This document shows, piece by piece, positions 56,130-64,000 of a stretch of DNA of 64,000 nucleotides. The position numbers and the translations under genes were made by a program. Numbering within the stretch: the first letter of the stretch is position 1; every line of letters starts with the position of its first letter. The notes under the pieces are model-generated. The model was not told where the DNA came from. It saw nothing but the letters and a program-made list of their open reading frames with translations, and did no database searches. Origin of the DNA: Archivesica marissinica (taxonomy: Eukaryota > Mollusca > Bivalvia > Venerida > Vesicomyidae); contig CM026404.1 in the NCBI GenBank assembly GCA_014843695.1, forward strand, positions 88,873,784 through 88,937,783, read 5' to 3'.

Positions 56130-59100
56130 AACAACACAGAGCTAGACACACCCAGGCTTCCATACACTGAAGTAAAGCAACACAGAGCTAGACACACCCA
56201 AGCTTCCAGACACTGAAGTAAAGCAACACAGAGCTAGACACACCCAGGCTTCCCGACACTGAAGAAAAGCAACACAGAGCTAGACACACCCAGGCTTCCA
56301 GACACTGAAGTAAAGCAACACAGAGCTAGACACACCCAGGCTTCCAGACACTGAAGTAAAGCAACACAGAGCTAGACACACCCAGGCTTCCAGACACTGA
56401 GGTAAAGCAACACAGAGCTAGACACACCCAGGCTTCCATACACTGAGGTAAAGCAACACAGAGCTAGACACACCCAGGCTTCCAGACACTGAAGTAAAGC
56501 AACACAGAGCTAGACACACCCAGGCTTCCATACACTGAGGTAAAGCAACACAGAGCTAGACACACCCAGGCTTCCATACACTGAGGTAAAGCAACACAGA
56601 GCTAGACACACCCAGGCTTCCATACACTAAGGTAAAACAACACAGCTAGACACACCCAGGCTTCCATACACTGAGGTAAAGCAACATAGCTAGACACACC
56701 CAGGCTTCCATACACTGAGGTAAAGTAACACAGCTAGACGCACCCAGGCTTCCATACACTGAGGTAAAGCAACACAGCTAGACACACCCAGGCTTCCATA
56801 CACTGAGGTAAAGCAACATAGCTAGACACACCCAGGCTTCCATACACTGAGGTAAAGCAACACAGCTAGACGCACCCAGGCTTCCAGACACTGAGGTAAA
56901 GTAACACAGCTAGACACACCCAGGCTTCCATACACTGAGGTAAAGTAACACAGCTAGACACACCCAGGCTTCCATACACTGAGGTAAAGTAACACAGAGC
57001 TAGACACACCCAGGCTTCCATACACTGAGGTAAAGTAACACACAGCTAGACACACCCAGGCTTCCATACACTGAGGTAAAGTAACACAGAGCTAGACACA
57101 CCCAGGCTTCCATACACTGAGGTAAAGTAACACAGATCTAGACGCACCCAGGCTTCCAGACACTGAGGTAAAGTAACACAGAGCTAGACACACCCAGGCT
57201 TCCAGACACTGAGGTAAAGTAACACAGCTCTAGACACACCCAGGCTTCCAGACACTGAAGTAAAGCAACACAGAGCTAGACACACCCAGGCTTCCAGACA
57301 CTGAGGTAAAGCAACACAGAGCTAGACACACCCAGGCTTCCATACACTGAGGTAAAGCAACACAGAGCTAGACACACCCAGGCTTCCAGACACTAAAGTA
57401 AAGCAACACAGAGCTAGACACACCCAGGCTTCCATACACTGAGGTAAAGCAACACAGAGCTAGACACACCCAGGCTTCCATACACTGAGGTAAAGCAACA
57501 CAGAGCTAGACACACCCAGGCTTCCATACACTGAGGTAAAGCAACATAGCTAGACACACCCAGGCTTCCATACACTGAGGTAAAGTAACACAGCTAGACG
57601 CACCCAGGCTTCCATACACTGAGGTAAAGCAACACAGCTAGACACACCCAGGCTTCCATACACTGAGGTAAAGCAACATAGCTAGACACACCCAGGCTTC
57701 CATACACTGAGGTAAAGCAACACAGCTAGACGCACCCAGGCTTCCAGACACTGAGGTAAAGTAACACAGCTAGACACACCCAGGCTTCCATACACTGAGG
57801 TAAAGTAACACAGCTCTAGACACACCCAGGCTTCCAGACACTGAAGTAAAGCAACACAGAGCTAGACACACCCAGGCTTCCAGACACTGAGGTAAAGCAA
57901 CACAGAGCTAGACACACCCAGGCTTCCATACACTGAGGTAAAGCAACACAGAGCTAGACACACCCAGGCTTCCAGACACTAAAGTAAAGCAACACAGAGC
58001 TAGACACACCCAGGCTTCCATACACTGAGGTAAAGCAACACAGAGCTAGACACACCCAGGCTTCCATACACTGAGGTAAAGCAACACAGAGCTAGACACA
58101 CCCAGGCTTCCATACACTGAGGTAAAGCAACATAGCTAGACACACCCAGGCTTCCATACACTGAGGTAAAGTAACACAGCTAGACGCACCCAGGCTTCCA
58201 TACACTGAGGTAAAGCAACACAGCTAGACACACCCAGGCTTCCATACACTGAGGTAAAGCAACATAGCTAGACACACTCAGGCTTCCATACACTGAGGTA
58301 AAGCAACACAGCTAGACGCACCCAGGCTTCCAGACACTGAGGTAAAGTAACACAGCTAGACACACCCAGGCTTCCATACACTGAGGTAAAGTAACACAGC
58401 TAGACACACCCAGGCTTCCATACACTGAGGTAAAGTAACACAGAGCTAGACACACCCAGGCTTCCATACACTGAGGTAAAGCAACACACAGCTAGACACA
58501 CCCAGGCTTCCATACACTGAGGTAAAGTAACACAGAGCTAGACACACCCAGGCTTCCATACACTGAGGTAAAGTAACACAGAGCTAGACGCACCCAGGCT
58601 TCCAGACACTGAGGTAAAGTAACACAGAGCTAGACACACCCAGGCTTCCAGACACTGAGGTAAAGTAACACAGCTCTAGACACACCCAGGCTTCCATACA
58701 CTGAGGTAAAGTAACACAGAGCTAGACACACCCAGGCTTCCATACACTGAGGTAAAGCAACACAGCTAGACACACCCAGGCTTCCATACACTGAGGTAAA
58801 GCAACACAGCTAGACACACCCAGGCTTCCATACACTGAGGTAAAGCAACACAGCTAGACACACCCAGGCTTCCATACACTGAGGTAAAGCAACACACAGC
58901 TAGACACACCCAGGCTTCCATACACTGAGATAAAATAACACAGAGCTAGACGCACCCAGGCTTCCATACACTGAGGTAAAGTAACACAGAGCTAGACACA
59001 CCCAGGCTTCCATACACTGAGGTAAAACAACACACAGCTAGACACACCCAGGCCTCCATACACTGAGGTAAAGCAACACAGGCCTAGACACACCCAGGCT

Positions 59101-59810
59101 TCCATACACTGGGGTAAAGCAACACAGAGCTAGACACACCCAGGCTTCCATACACTGGGGTAAAGCAACACAGAGCTAGACACACCCAGGCTTCCATACA
59201 CTGGGGTAAAGCAATACAGAGCTAGACACACCCAGGCTTCCATACACTGAGGTAAAGCAACACAGCTAGACACACCCAGGCTTCCATACACTGAGGTAAA
59301 GTAACACAGAGCTAGACACACCCAGGCTTCCATACACTGAGGTAAAGCAACACAGAGCTAGACACACCCAGGCTTCCATACACTGAGGTAAAGTAACACA
59401 GAGCTAGACACACCCAGGCTTCCATACACTGAGGTAAAACAACACACAGCTAGACACACCCAGGCCTCCATACACTGAGGTAAAGCAACACAGAGCTAGA
59501 CACACCCAGGCTTCCATACACTGAGGTAAAGCAACACAGGCCTAGACACACCCAGGCTTTCATACACTGGGGTAAAGCAACACAGAGCTAGACACACCCA
59601 GGCTTCCATACACTGAGGTAAAGCAACACAGCTAGACACACCCAGGCTTCCATACACTGAGGTAAATTAGCACAGAGCTAGACACACCCAGGCTTCCATA
59701 CACTGAGGTAAAGCAACACAGAGCTAGACACACCCAGGCTTCCATACACTGAGGTAAAGTAACACAGAGCTAGACACACCCAGACTTCCAGACACTGGGG
59801 TATTCATGAT
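56130..59810. repeat. 46/44-bp minisatellite array (3.7 kb) with block duplications
   Basis: About 80 units: GAGGTAAAGCAACACAGAGC, TAGACACACCCAGGCTTCCA, TACACT. Shorter 44-bp units have ACACAGCTAG. The variant GCAACATAGC recurs at 56681, 57541 and 58127 and its partner at 56813, 57673 and 58259, giving offsets of 860 and 586 bp. A multi-unit block has therefore been copied at least twice. Confidence 0.96.
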
Positions 59811-59947
59811 TCCAGTCAGAACAAACAGTTACAAAACCAACCGATATTTCAACAATAAATTTACCGACATGTCAAAAACAATACACTTGCACTAACCACT
59901 ATTATATCTCAACAATCAACTAAACGACATCTTAGCAATCAACCAGC

Positions 59948-60165
59948 CGTTAAGTCCGTTGGCTTCAAATCACGTTCATCTCATAGGTATGTTCAAATCA
60001 CACTGGGGGCGTCGAATTATTTCGTGTGATGAAGTTACCCAGCTGGTTTGCGGTAAGTCGATGGTGCCCGGCCTGCAGTCCTGCTCGGAGGGACATCCGC
60101 GATCTTCCTCCTCAAATAATAGCCGGAGAGTCGCCGTGTAACATGAGTTGTTGACGCGATTTTAA
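59948..60165 (+). mobile_element. S8 SINE, nearly full length, unexpanded
   Basis: GCGTCGAATTATTTCGTGTG, CCAGCTGGTTTGCGGTAAGT, GATGGTGCCCGGCCTGCAGT, CGGAGGGACATCCGCGATCT, TCCTCCTCAAATAATAGCCG, GAGAGTCGCCGTGTAACATG, and tail GACGCGATTTTAAGCCC. This shows the normal single-copy arrangement of the regions expanded at 53.4 and 54-55 kb. Confidence 0.8.
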
Positions 60166-60262
60166 GCCCACTATCCTCTAAATATCTAAAATGACTAATA
60201 TCGTCAGGAGGCGTCGCTCATATGGGTAACCGGTAGCAACGATAACTAAATGTAAAACGCAC
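60166..60262 (+). mobile_element. S2 SINE 3' fragment joined to S8
   Basis: CACTATCCTCTAAATATCTA, AAATGACTAATATCGTCAGG, AGGCGTCGCTCATATGGGTA, ACCGGTAGCAACGATAACTA. It directly follows the S8 tail, giving a chimeric end. Confidence 0.75.
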
Positions 60263-60276
60263 GCACTTTAAGCCCC

Positions 60277-60296
60277 CCCCCCCCCCCAAACAATAC
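60277..60296. repeat. Poly-C run
   Basis: About 17 C bases between AAG and AAACAAT. Length may be inaccurate. Confidence 0.8.
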
Positions 60297-60311
60297 AAAC
60301 AAACTGTTTAT

Positions 60312-60440
60312 TGTTTAATCATATTTTATTGCTCGATTAGTTTGTTTACATATATACATGTGAATACAAACATGACAAATTAAAGAAAAGCAAACGGGTC
60401 GGGCCACAAGTTCTAGCAACATTAGTTACGGCCCTTCCCG
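60312..60440 (-). mobile_element. L-A LINE 3' UTR, reverse
   Basis: TGTTTAATCATATTTTATTG, AAACGGGTCGGGCCACAAGT, AGCAACATTAGTTACGGCCC match reversed 12825-13015. Confidence 0.65.
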
Positions 60441-60581
60441 AGACAAACTACATGTATCTGCAGCGATGTTCCTCAATGTAGCCATCCGATCGTAGCCGGC
60501 GAACATCGTACATGTTGATACTTGTAGTGTCCATAGAAAGCCAGATGTCGAACCCACATTGTCCTAGGAAACAGAAACCCT

Positions 60582-60822
60582 AGTTTATACAAATTTACAT
60601 TAGCTCGATTGCGAAACAAGTTCTTACAACTTATATTAATCACTCTCGAAACCTCATTCCTGATAGAATACACATCGCTACGAGGGAGAGAGAGAAGAGG
60701 CAATGTGGAATTTAAATGTCTTGCCTAAGGGCACAATCGCAACGGCTCCAGCGGGAGCTCGAACCCCGGACCTTTCCCATCTAAAGCGAACGCGCTACCA
60801 CTGCACTATCACGACCTCCACA
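60582..60822 (-). mobile_element. S3 SINE, full length, reverse
   Basis: TTTATACAAATTTACATTAG, CGATTGCGAAACAAGTTCTT, TTATATTAATCACTCTCGAA, AAATGTCTTGCCTAAGGGCA, GAGCTCGAACCCCGGACCTT, CGCGCTACCACTGCACTATC, ACGACCTCC. Confidence 0.9.
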
Positions 60823-61497
60823 GAAGCACTGACTACTCCACCACCTTTCTCTTGTTCGTTTATTGTCATGTTTGTCAGTGCGCCTCTGTTATAGGCATAA
60901 AACAAAGTGATTTGTTCATGCTTAATAAGCTTTGAATTTGAATTGAACTGCAAACCACACTAGTGCTTGTCCATCCCGACGCGTGATTCTGTCGTGGACA
61001 TGTTTTACTATATATGTATCATATCTCGACAAGCATAATCAGTGTAAAAAGATCATATAATCGCTCTTTGACACTTTGATAATTGTATCTTTTAGATTAT
61101 CTTTTACATCTGATTTCAAAGTCTTTAGTAGTTTTGTTTCACCATAGCGTTATCTACTGATGCATCAAACGATTGTGGTTCAGAAGTCTGGGTTATTGTT
61201 GTTGTTCTGTCAACAGCTTTGTAATTCATTATGATGCTAACATGAGATTGGTTTGGAAGAAACTATCGATACTGTTTCTACAGTAACGAATGTACGGACG
61301 CTAAAATATTGTTTTCATGTATTGTTTTATCAACATGTAGATGCTATTTTTGGCACACGCCTACAATTCACTACGAACAAAGATGTTGATAGCTCGTACA
61401 TACAGTCCCTTCCAAAAGTTTAGAGACGTGTACATAATTTATAATTTAATATATTATAATAATTTTGATAAGCACAACTCATCACGTGGACATTGGT
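60823..61497. other. Unique stretch
   Basis: No gene or element recognised. A TAGAGACGTGTA word near 61418 follows CAGTCCCTTCCAAAAGTTT, which recalls Tc1/mariner-type ends, but no partner end was found. Confidence 0.4.
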
Positions 61498-62060
61498 TTA
61501 AAGCAACATTACATCGTAATAAAGGATGTTTTGGGTAAAATATAAATACTAATGTGTGTGTGTTTACAAAAATCGTAATAGTCGCTCAGAAACGATAAAA
61601 TTCCAATAAATTTAAACCGTCGTATACGCGAATTTGTTTATCAACACACGAAATGTAAACACGCACAGAGCGCGTGCGTGAAACAACAGAGGATGTAGAA
61701 AACAACGTATATATTTTGAACATGAAAGACTATCTATCTATCTTCCTCTAATGTCGAACTCCTCGCGGGGATGCAGAAATGTCAATTAAAGACTTAGCTA
61801 ATAGAGGTATGAATCAACATATCAAGTAATTTAATTAAAAAAGACAACGCGGGACAAATGGGGACGATGCATTCCGAATGTAAACAAGTGCGGACGATGC
61901 GTTCCGGTTGTAAACAAGTGCGTGACCGATCGACTCGGAAAGTCCTACTTTCGGTTTCGAGTTTGTTTTATCGCAAAAAAACACTGTTTACCAAATGAAC
62001 ATAGGCATACAAAGTATAACGTTAGAATGTGTAGCAGCATTGCTACCCATACGTAAAAAA
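61498..62060 (+). mobile_element. T1 element, 3'-truncated
   Basis: Starts TTAAAGCAACATTACATCGT and follows the copy at 16473 closely (AGGATGTTTTGGGTAAAATA, CGTCGTATACGCGAATTTG, GAATGTGTAGCAGCATTGCT). It contains about 70 bp not in the 16473 copy (near 61936-62005) and lacks the right terminal repeat. It also carries the same nested S6 piece. Confidence 0.85.
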
Positions 62061-62122
62061 TACGTCAATACATCGGTGTGCGGCTCCAATCCATATTTCA
62101 ATTTATCATTTTATTGACATAG

Positions 62123-62391
62123 ACTGGTGAGTGGTCCTTCGGCTAACACGCCGAACTGCGAATACAGGGATCGCGGCTCGATCCCACGTCTGACCCGAAT
62201 AATATTAACAGTATTTCAGATTGGACTGGTGCTATGTACCGGACATGTAAAAGGACCAGGGATGCTTCTGGGATTGGAGAGTCTTCTGTATCTTGCACAA
62301 TCTTCCAAAGAAATAAAATGACTAACATAATTCTGCAGGTGGTCACAATGACATCATGACTGCATCATCGGGAGCGCCGGCAAATAAACGT
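62123..62391 (+). mobile_element. S2-related SINE, divergent subfamily
   Basis: GGTCCTTCGGCTAACACGCC, TACAGGGATCGCGGCTCGAT, CCCACGTCTGACCC in the head. The body (AACAGTATTTCAGATTGGAC, GAGAGTCTTCTGTATCTTGC, CAATCTTCCAAAG) and tail (GCGCCGGCAAATAAACG) follow S2 order but the CGTCGCT stem is replaced. Confidence 0.7.
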
Positions 62392-62471
62392 ATTCAACAA
62401 TGGCAATTGTATGCTCTTATGATTTTCATTCATGCATGTTTTCTTTGATAACTAGAGATTTTACAAGCCAC

Positions 62472-62768
62472 ATATACGTGTGTGTTTTACGTTTATTTAT
62501 CGTCGCTACCGGTTGTCCATATGAGCGACGCCTCCTGAAGATATTAGTCATTGTAGATTTTGGAGGATAGTGCATGATACAGACAGAGACCCATTACAGA
62601 GTCTCCTCTGGTTCTTTTACGTGCACGGTGTAAAGCACCGACACGAGACCTCGGTTTAACGTCCCATCTGAAAGACTGTTAATTTTATTAGGGTCAGACG
62701 GGGGGGGGGTCGAACCTGCGATCCCTGGATTACCAGTCCAGCGTGTTACCACTGGACTACATATCCAC
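62472..62768 (-). mobile_element. S2 SINE, full length, reverse
   Basis: TTTACGTTTATTTATCGTCG, GAGCGACGCCTCCTGAAGAT, CACGGTGTAAAGCACCGACA, GTCGAACCTGCGATCCCTGG, CAGTCCAGCGTGTTACCACT. A nine-G run is expanded in the B-box region (62699-62708). Confidence 0.9.
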
Positions 62769-63295
62769 ATATACATTCGTTGTAACGTTTATTGTAGTGT
62801 TCGGTGGCTAATATTGTTTGCATCAATGTGGGTGGTTGTACGCATGGGTGACTGTTTCAAGATTTCAAGCGGCTGGGGTTTAATATAGATGCATCAATAG
62901 CTACATCCTGTATTTGTTACAAACTTTTACAGGGTACTGTATGTTGGTAATTAATTTCATAATACGGTAATTAGCACGATGGTACGATAACTCAATGAGA
63001 TGTCTTTTGTATATGCAGGTGTTCGTAAACTGTTACAATGACAGCAAAAACAACACGGGCTATTCCGTTAATGGCCCTTAATTGTACTACATCATGATCG
63101 GTATCAATTACTGAAGAAAATACACGTGGCACGCGGATCTCGTCGACAGATACAATTCAAACGTCTCATGAAAAGCAATAATTAATGTTGTACCAGTTTC
63201 GTAAAATATTATAACTTGCTTTCATTGATTTACTGTTTTCAAAATTAAAATTATTATGCAGTAAAGCTATCTCTAAGGTATGCTCTTGTATTTCG
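62769..63295. other. Unique stretch
   Basis: No gene or element recognised. Confidence 0.4.
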
Positions 63296-63880
63296 TAACA
63301 TCTTGTAACTGCCGGACATCTTGTAACTGCCGGACATCTTGTAGCTGCGGACATCTTGTAACTGCGGACATCTTGTAACTGCGGACATCTTGTAACTGCG
63401 GACATCTTGTAACTGCGGACATCTTGTAGCTGCGGGACATCTTGTAACTGTGGACATCTTGTAACTGCAGACATCTTGTATCTGCGGACATCTTGTAACT
63501 GTGGACATCTTGTAACTGCGGATATCTTGTAACTGTGGGACATCTTGTAACTGTGGACATCTTGTAACTGCCGGACATCTTGTAACTGTGGATATCTTGT
63601 AACTGCGGACATCTTGTAACTGCGGACATCTTGTAACTGTGGATATCGTGTAACTGTGGATATCTTGTAACTGTGGACATCTTGTAACTGCGGACATCTT
63701 GTAACTCGGACATGTTGTAACTGCGGACATCTTGTAACTGCGGACATCTTGTAGCTGCGGACATCTTGTAACTGCAGACGTCTTGTAACTGCGGACATCT
63801 TGTAACTGCGGACATCTTGTAACTGCGGACATCTTGTAACTGCAGACGTCTTGTAACTGCGGACATCTTGTAACTGTGGC
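63296..63880. repeat. 17-bp minisatellite
   Basis: About 34 units of 17 bp: GGACATCTTGTAACTGC, with GTGGAT, GCAGAC and GTAGC variants. Minus-strand frames stay open and show a 17-residue periodicity (three units); they are not genes. The right end abuts an S7 SINE. Confidence 0.95.
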
Positions 63881-64000
63881 GTTGAGAGAGCATCGAGCCC
63901 CACAAGAACCACGGTGGTGGTGTCCTTAGGCTTAAATCCGCATTGACTCTGCCCCCCCCCCCAACATGGCGATGCATTCCACCAGGAATGAGGTCTCGGT
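63881..64000 (+). mobile_element. S7 SINE, cut by the window end
   Basis: GAGAGCATCGAGCCCCACAA (B-box region), GAACCACGGTGGTGGTGTCC, TTAGGCTTAAATCCGCATTG, C-run, ATGGCGATGCATTCCACCAG, GAATGAGGTCTCGGT. The head is replaced by the 17-bp array. Confidence 0.75.

Noticed and set aside
61380..61440. Tc1/mariner terminus (CAGTCCCTTCCAAAAGTTT)
   Set aside because: Only a single short word; I could not find the opposite terminal repeat.
63166..63977. Minus-strand frames with a QLQDVRSYKMSAVTRCP repeat
   Set aside because: Frame shadows of the 17-bp minisatellite; the same unit is read in three frames.

Overview
The window is repeat-dense, gene-poor eukaryotic DNA. It has no bacterial-type operons, a 1,000-N scaffold gap (28001-29000), many tRNA-headed SINEs, small foldback DNA transposons, LINE 3' ends with (ATT)n tails, and long minisatellite arrays. 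The mix of SINE families suggests a marine lophotrochozoan, most likely a mollusc; this is inference from repeat style and no diagnostic gene is present. I place no intact protein-coding gene with confidence. The best coding traces are a reverse-transcriptase C-terminal fragment of a dead LINE (12440-12740), a possible single exon with a PH-domain-like end (46516-46690), and a very tentative Cys-rich open stretch (18897-19169).

Layout by tandem arrays, which total roughly 25 kb (about 40% of the known bases): 34-bp array (195-862), 19-bp (2680-2826), 33-bp (3897-4065), 29-bp (4156-7732), 64/56-bp (9912-10212), 46-bp (10444-11321), 41-bp (19785-20310), 26-bp satellite (20925-28000, runs into the gap), 25-bp and 39-bp (32580-33100), 32-bp (33826-34063), 29-bp (35850-36911), 45-bp triplication (37543-37680), (GT)n of 2.9 kb (41384-44281), 41-bp (45212-45953), 27-bp (46928-47146), 34-bp (53371-53850), 36/35-bp (54000-55115), 46-bp (56130-59810) and 17-bp (63296-63880). 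Every very long open reading frame in the window is a by-product of these arrays.

Between the arrays lie dispersed elements, labelled here with local names. S1 to S8 are eight tRNA-derived SINE families. M1 is a foldback MITE with termini TACAGTCAAACCTGT. T1 and P1 are elements bounded by TTAA. F1 and F2 are foldback elements. H1 is a 320-bp TIR element with an 8-bp target duplication and a matching empty site. L-A and L-B are LINE 3' regions. D1 and D2 are dispersed repeats of unknown type. S1, S3 and S7 have different heads but share one 3' tail; S2 and S4 share another 3' tail with a 7-bp stem-loop. This is the pattern expected when SINEs borrow the 3' end of a partner LINE.

The most interesting theme is that many arrays appear to have grown out of transposable elements. 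Two adjacent S8 SINEs each carry their own internal minisatellite. The 2.9-kb (GT)n tract starts exactly at the 3' tail of an S6 SINE. Two arrays are amplified ends of M1. S3 has a triplicated promoter region and expanded internal CT tracts. An S5 SINE runs straight into two consecutive minisatellites. Three of the largest arrays also show higher-order duplication with fixed offsets, evidence of block duplication inside the arrays.
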